DNA of 64,000 nucleotides from Anniella stebbinsi (GCA_029215795.1 JARDYH010000003.1:90862609-90926608), one strand, 5' to 3'. Shown: positions 31,825 to 44,434, counted from the first letter of the stretch. The notes: generated from the letters alone by a model not told the origin. A program made the numbers and translations.

Positions 31825-33589
31825 ACATAGAGAAGACTAGCCAAGGATCTGATTCAGTGGACTGGGAGGGCTCACAAAATGATGATTGACTGCATAGGAT
31901 AGAGGCCTAGCTTCTCTTTCTGGCATCTCTCAGGATGATACTAGCAAACACCAAATCCTACAATGTTTGAGAACCACTGCCCATTAAGTAGTCTGATTCT
32001 ATATAAGCAAAGCTATGTATATTCTGAAGAAATGTGAAATTCTGTACCCAGGTAATAAAGACACTGTGCCAAGAAAAGCTGGATTCTGTCACTAGTATAA
32101 ATTATGCAAATTGCTTCTCTTATTTTGGTTAACATATGCTGAAATCTTACTATTTACAATGGTTTTACTGGCCATGGAAAGGGTCATGGCGTCATGCAGG
32201 GCACTGAAGTCCCCTCTGACTTTTGCGAATCTCAGGAATTCACTTTCAAATAAACTAACTTCACAACCATAGGGGCTAGAAGCTTGCCTCCTTAAAAAAA
32301 TGACATCAGAGATTTCCAGATAATTTAACTTTGCATTCAATATTTCATTGTGCTTTTTCTGCTGTCTGCCAGATTTTCACCATAGATTCAGCACCCGTTA
32401 CGTTAGCTACCCAGTCCCCAACCACAAAACTGAAAAAGTGACTTAAGATACAATCCTATGCCTGTTTAGAGAGAAAAAAAGTCCCAGAACTTCCAGCACA
32501 CCCCAGCAAGCCATGTTTAAAATGAAAATAAAGGTAGGAAAAAGCTTTCATTCTTTACTTCCTGCAACTTTACATGATTTGGTGGACAATAACATAAGCA
32601 ACTGTTACTAGGTAGCATTGCCAGTGGAATCCCTGTTCAGAATGTCATCAGAGCTCTGTGTTTCTTTATTCCACCCTATTAGACTTGGATGTTTTGAGAA
32701 GGGACCACCCATGTTTCCTGGAAATGCCCATAAAGAAGTCATTATTCCATTTCAAGATCATGCCTTTTATATAACGGAATTATTCTATTCCTGGCACAAG
32801 ATATACAAGACAGCTAAACATTTTAAAGGGCATTTAACCAGCCAATAATTCGCTACAGGCCTTCTAGCTGAGCCAAAGAGCCCCAAATCCCTAACAAAAC
32901 TTGCTTGTTGGAAAAATGAACATGACCATAGATATTTTTTTTACTTGAATCTGCTCTACATCTGATATCAGGAGGAAAAAATACAATCACATACCTCCAT
33001 TCACCTTTAAAAAATTACATTATCTAGAATAATTTCAATCAACGTCTGAAGTCAGAGAAAGTCAGATCAATGGCAGATTATTTCAGATGTCTCTGTGCAT
33101 TAAAAAAAATGACACACAAATTCTTTGTACATTGATTTTTGATATTTTTGCTATTGCAAAAGTGAAATGTATCTGCGCACTGTTGTGCAGCCTAAGTAAG
33201 GATATTCCATATTTTGAAAACACTGCCAAAGTGAAAACATTTTTTTTATTCCAGCTCTGGATTCTCACAGAAACTCTTCCATCATGAAGATGAATACAGA
33301 ACTTGGGAAAAGAAAATGTAAGGATACATCCTTTGTGGCCATTCTTATAAGAATAGTAGCATTTATGTAGGGTTTTTTTTTTCTTTTTATTGCTTTCATA
33401 CATGCTTTCATACATGCATAGTCTCAGTAATCTGAAACTAAATTTATATTATCTCTAGATTGCTGATTGGGGTGGGTGACACAGGTTGCTGAGGGAAAAG
33501 CAGTTCGCTTAAGGCCACCTAGCAAACCCATTACCAAATGGCATAAGAAGTAGGCAGGATGGTTTGGGAAGAAGAGGTGGTTGAGGTAT
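31825..33589. other. intron 1 segment, no gene seen
   Basis: AT-rich DNA. The open frames in this span contain no domain I recognise, and the 110-codon minus-strand frame at 33,083-33,415 is low complexity at its start. Confidence 0.35.
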
Positions 33590-33855
33590 AGAGCTTCTCT
33601 ACATGAGTGATTTATTGCATGCCCTTGATTGAACAGTCACAGGAAGTTTGTGTGTCCTTTACATGATGCCGTCAACCTCCAGGGCAACTCCTGGACTTTC
33701 CCCCGGTAATCTCACTTTAATAAAGCAGTACTTTAATAATGCAGGATTAATTCCATCACTAGATGGTGATGTTTTGTTGAACTTTATGGAGCATTACTTA
33801 GAAGGGAAGTTTTCAATTATAAATCACATGGTCTCTGTCTAAATGAGCCCGTAGT
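33590..33855. mobile_element. possible MITE relic
   Basis: Left part GAGCTTCTCTACATGAGTGA then TTTATTGCATG, right part TATAAATCACATGGTCTCTG then TCTAAATGAGCCC; these are imperfect inverted ends. No clear target duplication. Confidence 0.35.
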
Positions 33856-33875
33856 GAATGTGGAAAGACCCAATA

Positions 33876-34080
33876 TTTATTTATGTATTACATTTCAAAT
33901 CTGCCCAATAACTAATGTTCTCTGGACAGATTACAAACAGTTAAAAAACTAAAATGCCATATAAATATAAAATGCAATACAAATACTTAAAAGAATAAAA
34001 TACAACATAATGCAAAACAAAAAATACCACAGGAATTGATAAAACAGCCATGTTTATTTATATTAGACTGCATATAATTA
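33876..34080 (-). mobile_element. LINE 3' UTR fragment, reverse
   Basis: ATTTATTTATGTATTACATT, then CTGGACAGATTACAAACAG and A-rich sequence. This resembles the tails of the LINE fragments at 18,223 and 22,738. Too short to name. Confidence 0.45.
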
Positions 34081-35139
34081 TTTTTTATTCTCTCATATTA
34101 TACGATATAAAAGGTGGGATGTTTCTTCTTGTTGGATCAAATGTAAAGTGCTCATAGCTTTCAATGATAGATCTTACTCTGTTCCCAGGTAGGAACAACA
34201 ATTCCCAGTTCAAATTTCTATAAAGCCTTATGAGAGGTGGAGTGTTTTGTTTGTGTTGACTTGTTATTTGCATCTTTTCCATTACTTCAGCAAATAAGTA
34301 ATTTCGAGACATGGTTTTGATAGGTTGTCCCCATGGAGTGGGGGGAGGGGATAACTAGCTAGGTGCTCATATAGATCTTGCCACCATAACCAAGCTTGAA
34401 TAGCATACATGAGGTACTATCTATTCAGCAGACAAAAATATTCCTAGTCAGAAATTTTAACATAATAATATTTTTAATAAACCAAATGTTCCTCTTCTGT
34501 CAGTATTCTGGTAGAATGCTTTGGTCTCCAGTCCAGGAATTTTGTCTGCCTGATTCTAGGCAAGAGGTCATTCCATTAACCCAAGTTCCTTTGAATCACT
34601 GGTCTACATACTAGCAATACAGACAATGTACACTCTTAAAAGGGATTGATTGCTCTTTATTAGTCCAGGGTCTTGATATCTTTTGTATGATACTGCAAGG
34701 GTTAGTGGGAAAAGGTTTTAAGGGCAAGATACTTGCTGGGAAGGTTATTATCTACAGCAGCAAGGCCAAAATATTCAAAGTCACACACCCAACACATCTC
34801 ACTCATCATTCAAAGGTAAGCTCCCATTTCTATTACACTTTTGAGTAATAAACAAACATATTTTAATGGCTATGTAAATAAATTAGCACATACTTTTGTT
34901 TAGGACGTATCTAAAATTAAAGTACAAATGGAAAACCAAATTAAAGTCAATTTATCCCAATTGGTACTGATTATACTTATGCAGTCAGCCACACAACACT
35001 GGACAAATTCAGAATTTCCTAAGTGAAGTGCCTTAACCAAATTTAGGAGCTTACATCAATGCATAATCTGCCCTTGGCAGGGATAGGAAGCATAGTTAAG
35101 ATGTTCAAGTACCAGCAACAAATTTTCGATGCCTCAATC

Positions 35140-35264
35140 AGCGTTCCCCAAGCTGCTGCTCTTCAGATGCTTTGAACTACAATTCCTGCCCATTGACCAT
35201 GCTGGCTGGGGCTGATAGGAGTTGACGTCCAAAACTTCTGGAAGGCATCAGGATGAGGAAGGCT
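35140..35264. mobile_element. MITE, AGCCTTCCCCAACCTGG family, copy 1
   Basis: Ends AGCGTTCCCCAAGCTGC and GCATCAGGATGAGGAAGGCT are degraded inverted repeats. The middle has ACCATGCTGGCTGGGGCTGA shared with copies at 40.6, 41.9 and 49.3 kb. Confidence 0.6.
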
Positions 35265-36158
35265 GACCTGGGTGTTTTCCAGCCATCACTTGCCATGGTT
35301 AATGAACAGGAAGGAACTCACAAATGTAGTCGCCAGTTTGCTGTTCCTCTGCCAGGGCAATGGACATCATGTTCCCCTCCCATCCTCCAAGGTTTCCATG
35401 CATTCCAGATGATTTGGAGGAGAGAAGAGGTTTGTTGTTTTTTTACTGTGCCAGAAGCAAGACATAAGACTCCTCCCTCAAGTACTCTGGCATGTGCAGA
35501 GGGCTTGGGGTAGAAATGGGTCTTCTTCGCTTTGTGCCTGTAGCTTTGGGCAAAGGCAAAAAAGGTGCAAGTCCATTGCTCCACTTTCCCAATATATGAT
35601 TCAAAACAGTCCATTTCTCACGTCACACTCAGTGTTGGGAAGTGACATGAGAAAGGGATCAGAGGCAACTAAAAATAATGATTAGTTAGTGAGCCTAGCC
35701 AGAGAAATTTTTGAATCCCTGCTAATGAGATTTCACTCCAGTCTTTAGTACTGAACAAGCTGCCTGACTATACTTTATACTAGAAAGAATAACAACAAGG
35801 TGATCTTCTAGGCACTTGCGTTTGTTACAAATGAGAATTGTAAACCATCTAAAACCAATATGTGAAAATCAATGGATATTTACAGAACATTTTAGCCTCA
35901 ATAATTACTACAAAAAATGTTGATGTGCCAGGGAACAATCCAGCCAAAGTTAAAAGACATTTACAGCAGGATTCTATTACGTTTATTCAGAAGCAACTCT
36001 TACTGAATTCAATGGGACTTTCTCACAACTAGATTACAGCCTTATGGGCTTTTCATTTCAATGGAATACTTAATCTCAACTTTTCCATTGAAATCACTGA
36101 GGTCAAAAGTGATTAAATTTCAACAAGAAGTGTTTAACACAATAACGCCCCCCCTCCA

Positions 36159-36225
36159 GATATTACTTTGCTTATTCCCAGATAAGCAAAGTAATATCCT
36201 ATACTTGCTTATCTGGGAATAAGCT
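36159..36225. repeat. compound palindrome
   Basis: A perfect 16-bp inverted repeat (GATATTACTTTGCTTA / TAAGCAAAGTAATATC, 8-nt loop) at 36,159-36,198 is followed by TTGCTTATCTGGGAATAAGC, an inverted 20-bp copy of its centre. Confidence 0.85.
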
Positions 36226-36959
36226 TCACTGAACTCACTCTTACTTCTGAGTAGTTATGTATAAGACTGAATGGTAAGTTGAATTTGTAATGTGCTTTTA
36301 CAACTTTTGAGTTAGGAAACCAGTAGTTAGCAGCAGAATCCTAAAATTAAAAGAATGCAAGAACGGCAACAGAACCAAATTAGCTCTCCTTCATACAAGC
36401 CTTCCTATTTTTAAAAAGGCACAGAAATGTTTTGGATATTTAAAGTAATTCTGATTGCTCTGTGGAATGCCCATAATGATGGATCTGTAACTAAAAGCAG
36501 ATACAGTCACATCACTCATTTGCCCCCCAACTAATTGAATACTAGAACAGACTCTGGAGTTATGAGAAAACATGCTAGAGCTATTCCCGGCATGGGAATG
36601 AACTACTGGGTTGTCTTGTCAGTTAATGAAAACTTGATGGAGTGGAAGAGGCAAAATATTCTGAGAATACTTCAAGGTCAACGAGGTTTTGAGGCCATCA
36701 GTAACATGATCCATGTTACTGTTGTATGGTTTTTAACACAAATTCACAGAAACTAATTTACATTTAACACACACACACTTTCTACTAGCCCAGTGTATTC
36801 CTATGTGAACAAGACATAGCCCACTTCATCCCATAGGCTCAGAACAGGCAACACAAGTAAGTATAACATTTTGTGTAGTTCAATGAAATTTCCCCACTCT
36901 GTTTTGACTTAAACTCTGAGCACTGAGAACTAAAGGCCAGCCTGAACACATCAGTCTTA

Positions 36960-37160
36960 GGCTCAGTTCGGACAACACGTTAGTCAACGGAGGACTTTTT
37001 AATCAACTGTTGCTTAAATAGTCCCTCGTTGACTAACGTGTCGTCTGTCTGACCAATACCACGCCACGGTTGGTTATTTCCAAAAAATAACCAATGGACA
37101 TAACCAACCATTTGCAGAGTTGTTTTTCTGCACAACCATTGATTATCGTGTTGTGTGGCA
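36960..37160 (+). mobile_element. left end of a GGCTCAGTTCGG-family element
   Basis: Starts GGCTCAGTTCGGACAACACG after TTA. The first 65 bp form a hairpin (ACACGTTAGTCAACG ... CGTTGACTAACGTGT). The matching right end with a 3-bp duplication was not found; the element may be broken or may extend into the hairpin block to the right. Confidence 0.55.
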
Positions 37161-38515
37161 GGCTCCATTGATTATTTCCCCTGCCGACAGAGTCACGAGG
37201 CAAGAACAGCAGAAAACCCGGACGCTCTAGCCCAGCAGGGCTTCACCGGCAAGGGAAAACCCGGACGCTCTAGCCCAGCAGGGCTTCACCGACTGTGCCA
37301 TCCCTGGGTGAGCAAGCGCGATCCTTGGCTCCCCACACACTTCCCAGCACAGGCATATGCTGTCCCCAAGTGGGGCCCCGCCAATCGAGGCACCCCATGT
37401 GTTCCCGCCACATCCCTTGCCACCACCACCAGTCCCCTATCCATCTGCAGATAGGCTCCACCCCTCAAGCTGATCCCCAAATGGATTGTGGGCAAAGGAT
37501 GTCTCCCGCAGCTGGATGTAAGATGTCCAACCATGGGAGAAATCCATCCACCAATATTGGGGCGGGTGGGCGCAAGGATCCTAGCTGCTGTTGTGACGAG
37601 CAGGACGGATTCTTCCACATCCCATCCTGTCCCCATTGACGAGAACAAAAGGGCAATCCTTTGCTGAGGATGGAGGGATGCAGGGGAATCGGACACGCAA
37701 GCATCCTTCCTGCCTCAGCAAAGGATTTCCCTTTTGTTCTCGTCAACGGGGACAAGACGCGGAAGAATCCGTCCTGCTCGTTACAGCAGCAGCTCAGACC
37801 TTTGTGCCCCTCCATTGCTGTCATTTCCATAGCAATGGAGCAGTGGGCGGTGTTGTTGTAGCCACCCCCATCCCTGTTGCTATGGAGATGAGGGTGAAGG
37901 ACGTGTCAGCGCCAAGCCATGTGATCCCCTGTGAGGGATGACATCGCTGGGCACTGACATGTCCTTCGCTGGAGGCTGAATCGCGCACCCTGACACATGA
38001 GGAGACCTTTCCGAAGCCTCTTGCTTCTGCAGCAGGGACGGTGCGTGTTTCTCTGCTTGCTGCCACTGCAGAAGGAAGAGGCTTCGGAATGGTCTCCTCC
38101 TGTGTCAGGGCACATGATCCAGCCTCTGGCAAAGGATGCATCAGCACCAAGGAATGTCCCCATTCCCTGTCTCTCTGCGCTGGACACAGCACAAATCAGC
38201 AGCCGCATTGCCTCCAATGACAGGGGAGATGTGGTGCTCCTGTTGCGGAGCGATGGCTGGAGCAGTGGATCAATCCCACCTCCTGTCAAGAGGAGAAAGG
38301 GCTCTGCTGGGGCTTCTTTTTCCGGCGATGGCCACTATGAAAGACACAATGTCGCCAGCGAAAGAAGCCCCGGTGAAGCCATCTCTCCTCTTGACAGGAG
38401 ATGGAATTCATCCGCCGCTGTGACCATTGCCTGGCAACAGGAGTGTTGCGTCAGAGTTCATAACTGGGCAGATGGGAGGAGCTGCTCTCTAAATTATATT
38501 GGGTCATCTGCTTAG
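37161..38515. repeat. GC-rich block of successive long imperfect hairpins
   Basis: Contains a direct repeat of 37 bp (37,212-37,248 and 37,255-37,291, starting GAAAACCCGGACGCTC). Four long inverted-repeat pairs follow, centred near 37,692, 37,931, 38,049 and 38,340. Open frames up to 172 codons exist on both strands over the block, as expected of GC-rich palindromic DNA, and none has a recognised domain. It is flanked by 3-bp-family ends on the left only. Origin unknown; a composite DNA transposon is the most likely reading. Confidence 0.7.
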
Positions 38516-39141
38516 AGATATATATATTATAATTAACTCTTTGATTTGCGCCTGGAAAAAATCAGTCGACGTAGAAGTTGAAGCACCAGAGCCATGTGCT
38601 TGGATGCAGACAGCTGCATTCTCAGCCAAATTAACCCCATTCTGTATCAGTTGAAACTTTGTATGCTTGAGGCATAAAGTTTACAAATGCTTCCTTGCAT
38701 GCCTGGCAAGTCATTTTTACTCACCAGGCAAACATGCTAGTGGCTGTTTACAAGCCTGTTTCAAAATGTTTTTCTAACTGAAATGCATCTTGTATTTCTC
38801 TATCTAATATTAAAAACTGTACCAACAAGCTCACCAGACCATAAAAGTTGATACCTCCTGAGAAGCAGCAAATTATCCTTAGGCTGGCAGCAACGGCACT
38901 AGTAAGTATGCTTATACGGTACTCTGTTGACAAAGTGTAAGTCAAATACCAAGGAAACCTTGTGTAGACAACGTTTTTTGTTACAGGTTACATTCACCAT
39001 GCAAGAGTTCTACCTGTTGAGAACTCTGAAGGCTCTCCCACCAAGAGGCAAGAAAAGCTGGAGAAATTGCTACTCTCCCTTTATTTCATTTCTTAGGGAA
39101 CGGCCAGGTGGGGAAAGGCAGCCAGCAACTCCTCTTTCAGT

Positions 39142-39677
39142 GGCTGAATTCGGATAACACATTGCGCAACTGGGGGGGGGGGAACAATCGTCAGTTGTGT
39201 TGCTTATTGTGTTGTGTGGAGGGTAACACGCTGCTCACAAACTACTGATGGTATACTATTCTGCCCAAATAAGCAACTGAGAGAAACAACTGGCTTGCAA
39301 GTTGTTTAGCTCGAAGTCAGTTGTTTAAAGTGTTGTGTGGAGGGGTGAGTGTGTTAATGGCGTGTGGTGAGTGGGTTAAAACACAAGCCCATAGAGGCAG
39401 GCGGCAAGAGTGACCAAAGCGGCGGCTGCCGCTCTGCTACAACTGGTGCAACTTGCAGAGGCTGCTGGGATAGAACTGGGAGGACTCAGGGAGGGTGAGG
39501 AGAGGGGCGGGGGCTGTGTCAGTCAAATGCTGGGTTAACTATTATTAGTCCACTCAACGCCAGCCCCAACCAACCACAGTTGTGTAAGAATATGTTGTGT
39601 GGGGGTACCCACAAAATAACCAACTGTGAGTTGGCTATTCAACCTACCATTGACTAATGTGTTGTCTGAATTCAGCC
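39142..39677 (+). mobile_element. GGCTCAGTTCGG-family DNA transposon, copy 3
   Basis: 536 bp with ends GGCTGAATTCGGATAACACA / GTTGTCTGAATTCAGCC and target duplication AGT (39139-39141, 39678-39680). It shares ACAATCGTCAGTTGTG and GCAAGTTGTTTAGC with copy 1, but the middle differs. Confidence 0.85.
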
Positions 39678-39852
39678 AGTGTGTGCAATTTTTCTTTTTC
39701 CTCCTTTCCTCTCTGCCTGTTGGAGGTGTGGCGGAGGGGGAAGTCTTCAAAACTCTCAACAGGCAGAACTCTTATATGGGGAGTGTATAGCCAGCCTCTA
39801 ACATGTGATATAAGGTCAATGTCTGGACAGTTGGGTGAGGAGGAGAGAGATT

Positions 39853-40067
39853 GGCTCAATTCGGACGACACAATAAACAACTGGTGTGGGGGAAACAATT
39901 GTCAGTTGTTTTGACTATTGTGTCATCCGAATGCTGGCATAGTCAACTCAGCGCTGATCCTCATCCACACCACAGTTGATTATTTATTACCATGTTGTGT
40001 GGGGAGTGCCCCCTAGGGTTAGGGTTAGTCAACCCACCATTGACTATCGTGTCGTCCGAATTGAGCC
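39853..40067 (+). mobile_element. GGCTCAGTTCGG-family DNA transposon, short copy
   Basis: 215 bp with ends GGCTCAATTCGGACGACACA / GTGTCGTCCGAATTGAGCC and duplication ATT (39850-39852, 40068-40070). The left interior shares CAATTGTCAGTTGTTTTG with copy 1. An internal-deletion derivative. Confidence 0.87.
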
Positions 40068-40572
40068 ATTCACTGATGAGATGTCTACATAATCACATTG
40101 GCTGTGAGTTTCCTTAGGTTGCAAAGAACAGTGCAAACAACCACAGTTATTTTTTAGCGTCACTGGTTAGTTAACCATTAAAAAGGTTAAGGGCACAGAG
40201 AATACTCTTTTAAAACAGTGTATGTGTTAAGAGACCCCCATGTTTGAAACACAGGCAAAATGAAATTGCATGGGCATAATGGTATAAGCTTCAGAATAGC
40301 TGCAACAATTGAATCTAAAAGTATATCATGGCACAGTCGCTCTTGCTGCTGCCATTTTGAAGCAGACAGAAGCTAGCTTGGTGGATCAGTGCTGAGGAAC
40401 CCCTCACACTGCAAATCTCTGGCAGCAGCAGAGTGTTATGGGGTGTGGCCTTATGGCCCTAATTATAGCTCCATGTGAAATGGCAGCAAGTTGGACCTAA
40501 ATATCTCATCAACAAATCCCCGATCATTTTCCAAGTACCTTCACAACAATTTTAACAACACCACTCTAGCTT

Positions 40573-40709
40573 CAGCCTTTCCCAAGCTGGGACACTCAAA
40601 ATACTCTGGGCTACAAATCCTCTCACTGCAGCCAGGAGATCCATGATGGCTGGGGATGATGAGATTTGTAACCAAATATAACTGGAGGTATCCAAGCTGG
40701 GGAAGGCTG
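40573..40709. mobile_element. MITE, AGCCTTCCCCAACCTGG family, copy 2
   Basis: Ends AGCCTTTCCCAAGCTGG and CCAAGCTGGGGAAGGCT are near-perfect inverted repeats 137 bp apart. Confidence 0.75.
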
Positions 40710-40713
40710 TTCC

Positions 40714-40925
40714 AGAAATAAGAAGAGCCATGCTGGATCAAACCAAGGGTCAATCTAGCCTAGAACTCTGTTCACACAGTGGCCAAGCAGGTGTCAACCA
40801 GGAACACACAAGCAGGACATGGTGCAACAGCACCCTCCCACCCATGTTCCCCAGCAACTGGTGTATAGGGTTATTGAAGAGGAGCTGCAATGAGGTCACT
40901 GAAAGCCCTGAGCACCACTGACAGC
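40714..40925 (-). mobile_element. CR1/L2-like LINE 3' end, reverse
   Basis: The reverse strand matches the 3,529 family, with TGTTCACACAGTGGCCAAGC and CATGTTCCCCAGCAACTGG on the plus strand. It lies directly beside MITE copy 2. Confidence 0.75.
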
Positions 40926-41880
40926 TCCCAATCACGTCAAGTGCAACTCCCCACCTCTCTCTCTGCAGCAGCTGCTCAGTCTCAGCAGGAGCTCTCTAGC
41001 TTGCCTTGTTGCTTGATTCATCAGTGGGCTGGCTGATGGAATCTGGGCTACCAGAGGAGGCTTTGGGGGTGGGCAGTTAGGAGACCTGCCACTCATCAAC
41101 TGTAAGCTGGCTGGGGCAGGAAGAGAAAAACGCAAGAGGATCATGGCAATTAGCTGTGGTGTCGAAGGGGCCCAAGAAGCAAAGAACAATGTGATTGGCT
41201 AACTGCAATAGTGCGCCTGCACGCGAGGGAGACAGATGGGAGATATTGCAGCAGAGCACATTCTCAGAGGACTAATGAGCCTATCAAAATGTGACTGATG
41301 AGGCCTTACTTGGACAATGTGGACAGAGAGGTGAGGCCTGAAAAGACTTCCAATAGCATGCACAGTATTGTGGACTTGACTGGTGGGAAGGGGAAAGAGA
41401 AGAGGAGAGGAGAGGCTGCCCATGGCCCAGGAATAGCCCCCAAGTGGTGGTGCCTAGAGCTAAAATAGCTCCTGCTTGAAAAAGCTTGAAGATCATGGAG
41501 TTAGACATTCCTACAGTACAGGGTGTCACTAAATTACATTTTGTTTCAGAAGTATTTTAAAGGGCATTTTTAAAGTGTTTGAAGAAGACTCCTTTATGTT
41601 GCGCACAAAATCAAGACTTGCCATTTCTCCCTCCAGACTACTGGGAAGAGGGGGGCACATTACATTCTTCAAATGCTCTCCTAAGCAAAAGCAAAACGAA
41701 ACCTAATATAGCAGGGAACTAATAAGGCAGGAACAATCTCCCCATAATTTCCTATTTGCATGAAGCTCTGTACATGGAGATCTTTCACAAAATAAATGTC
41801 CTTCTGGCTTCAGACTAAAGTGATATAGGCTTTGGGCAAGTCACTACCTCTAACAGAATAAGAGCCAGAATGGTTAAAGC

Positions 41881-42016
41881 AGCCTTATCCATCCTGGTGT
41901 CCTCCAAATGATTTGGACTTCAACTCCCTATTAGTACCAGATAGCATGTCCAATGATCAGGAATGCTGGGTGTTGTAGTCCAAAAGATCTGGGGGACTCC
42001 AGGTTGGGGTAGGCTG
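41881..42016. mobile_element. MITE, AGCCTTCCCCAACCTGG family, copy 3
   Basis: Ends AGCCTTATCCATCCTGG and CCAGGTTGGGGTAGGCT with the shared TGCTGGGTGTTGTAGTCC middle. Confidence 0.7.
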
Positions 42017-42019
42017 AGT

Positions 42020-42122
42020 TAAAGTGTCAGACTAGGAAGGGGAAGTCCTATGATACAAATCCCCCTCAGCCATGATGAAACTCACTGGATGACTTTGGGC
42101 AAGTTACTTTCAACCTAACCTA
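42020..42122 (+). mobile_element. CORE-type SINE, left part
   Basis: tRNA-like start then GGATGACTTTGGGCAAGTTA and AACCTAACCTACCCC. The rest of the core resumes at about 42,795 with CACAGAATCATTGTGAGAAT, so the element was split by an insertion. Confidence 0.65.
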
Positions 42123-42794
42123 CCCCTGGATATGTAAAATTTCCATTTTCCCCATTATTTTCAGGGGGAAATGGAACTTTTCAGAAAAATTGGAAAAAAA
42201 TGCTATGCTAGCACTTTTTACAGATTAAAAGTCACTTTGTTACTTTAGGAACATAAAATGTAATTATGTACATGGTGTGGCATAAAACTATCAAATTTGG
42301 TATATTAAAAATACAGTGTATTCAAACAATTATTACAAATTGAATTTACTTTTTTACTTTTTTTTTGTAACAAATGGAGCTACAAGCTTCTGAACTGTAA
42401 GGAATGCCTGAATTGTAAGGAACTTCTTTGGTTTTGCCTGTTTATGAGGAGCAAGCAGAAAAACAATAATAATTAAAAAAAACCAGAAGAAACCGTCAAC
42501 ATTAGTAACAAATTATTTATGTCTCCGCTAGTCCTCCACAGTGGCAAGCAGACATAACGCACTCATTCCCATAAAAAGTTTTTAGAAATCATTTGGAGAA
42601 GTAAACATATGAACACCTTGTCTTAAACATTTTATTTATCATGCTAAATAAAACATTTCATAATCCATTTTTTCTTCACTTTTTCAATTTCTCAGGAAAA
42701 AAAACAAAAAAAGCTTCAGGAGAAAAAATGGGAGGAGGGTTTTTTCCTATTTTTTCCAGGGGGGGGGGGGTTCCAGGCCTTCACATCTCTACAT
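42123..42794. mobile_element. AT-rich insertion inside a SINE, probably a hAT-like non-autonomous element
   Basis: About 670 bp between the two halves of a SINE. The left side has GGATATGTAAAATTTCC and the right side GGCCTTCACATCTCTACATA; the extreme ends share GGATATGTA in inverted orientation. TTTTCC-rich stretches face each other near both ends. No frame of note. Exact ends and duplication are unresolved. Confidence 0.55.
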
Positions 42795-42895
42795 ATCCCA
42801 CAGAATCATTGTGAGAATAGAAATGGAGTGCAGGAACCATGTGTACCTCACTGTAAGATGCTTGGGAGAAGTTGGAATAGAAGTGTAAATAATTA
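42795..42895 (+). mobile_element. CORE-type SINE, right part
   Basis: CACAGAATCATTGTGAGAAT, then TAGAAATGGAGTGCAGG and GTAAGATGCTTGGGAGAAG: the second half of the SINE begun at 42,020. Confidence 0.65.
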
Positions 42896-44434
42896 TTGCA
42901 TAAGATTGTGTCCTTAATATTATACAGGACAAGCAAAAAAGCATAATATTAACTCAGCCACCATAATCCAAAAGAAAGCCACCAAAAAAGTAGATTCTCT
43001 CTCAATACAGAGCCATTGTTACAGTCCAGTGAACACTGGCTTGCAGGCTTCTTCGAATATACTGTATTTTTAATCTCAGAATTTAATGGTAGCAAGAATG
43101 AGTGCTACATGAGCTCTCTTTCAGGCAGCAGGTTTTCAATGAACAACTTGGCATCTGGTCTTGTTTACACCATGGGGATGCAGAATTTTAATTGAGGATT
43201 ATCCCAAAATAATAACATGAGCTTGGCTTTGTTTGTGGACAGAGAATCTTGCATTTTTTCAGTCACATCTTTCTGTCCACTGTCATGAATGGAAACGCTA
43301 TTATCCTAACTAATAATGCATATACAGTCAGTTTATTGGCGATAACAATGGTAAAAAAGAAATACCCTTGTTGATTAATGAGCTCTTTATCTTTTACTTC
43401 ATCTCAGCTTCACCTGGTTGTGTGAACAACCACACGGCTGAAGAGATTGTAAATCTGGTGATATGCAATTATGCAAACAAGTCCTTGACGTTGTTGAAGT
43501 CAAATGATACTTTTCCTGTTGTTTCTTCATACATTTGCAAAAGACACACTTGTTCTTTCCAGATATATTTGTTTAGCTCACTGAACTATATTGCCTTTTA
43601 AGGGCTACATTTTCTCCTTTAAAATCCACTGGCCAGAGCCAGACAACATTTGCATAAATGAAAAGGAACGTCAGAAAGTGTACACATCCCCTTAATCCGC
43701 CTTGTACCACTATCAGCAGCAGAACAGGAACCACACATGGAAGCCAAACGTATGCAGGTGTAGCAATTGTACAAGAGCAGTGAATCATAAAAAGAGTGGT
43801 ATGATTCTATATGACTTCATCGCATAAGTCAGGTGCTTTGCTGACAACAAGATCAACACCCTTGAATACAAGGAAACTGCACCCAAAATACAGTTGCTAC
43901 AGACTGAAGCTTCGTCATCTATCCAAGACAAATATGGAATCTATTGGTACAGCCCGCTTGTGTACAGTATTTTGGCAGGATTATTTTATGACTAAAGGGC
44001 AGGAAAGAACTCTCTTAAAATAAACCTTCCAATAAAAATTCAGCCATGCCTTGTCTGGCAGACGAATTTCAGAAAGACGGTAAGTGTAAAAGTAATCAAG
44101 GGAAACACACTGTAAAACTGAAATCAACTAACTCATTGTTTGGGGGGGCAAGTGAGATGGAAGAGAAGAGGAGAACGAGAGGGAAAATGTAGATCTTTTG
44201 CACAGTTTCAAAAGTAACCGTCACCTATTGTTTCCCAAAGTAGAAAGTATGTCACAGAAGTTGTTCATTAGAGTCCTAAACTGCTAGATATCCCACAGAT
44301 GGCATGCACAAAGTATAAATACACTCCATCATTGTATGAATGGTACAATTTGCAGGAAAGGCAGGATAAAAAACACACCAAATAAATTGAATTATCAGAA
44401 ACACTTCCTAGATCTAATTCCTAGAGAGAAAAGT
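42896..44434. other. intron 1 segment, no gene seen
   Basis: No assignable repeat. The open frames at 43,368-43,601 and 43,573-43,788 have no domain I recognise. Confidence 0.3.

Noticed and set aside
37286..38515. Many overlapping frames of 100-172 codons on both strands
   Set aside because: They occur in nearly all frames of GC-rich palindromic DNA, as expected by chance, with no recognisable protein family.
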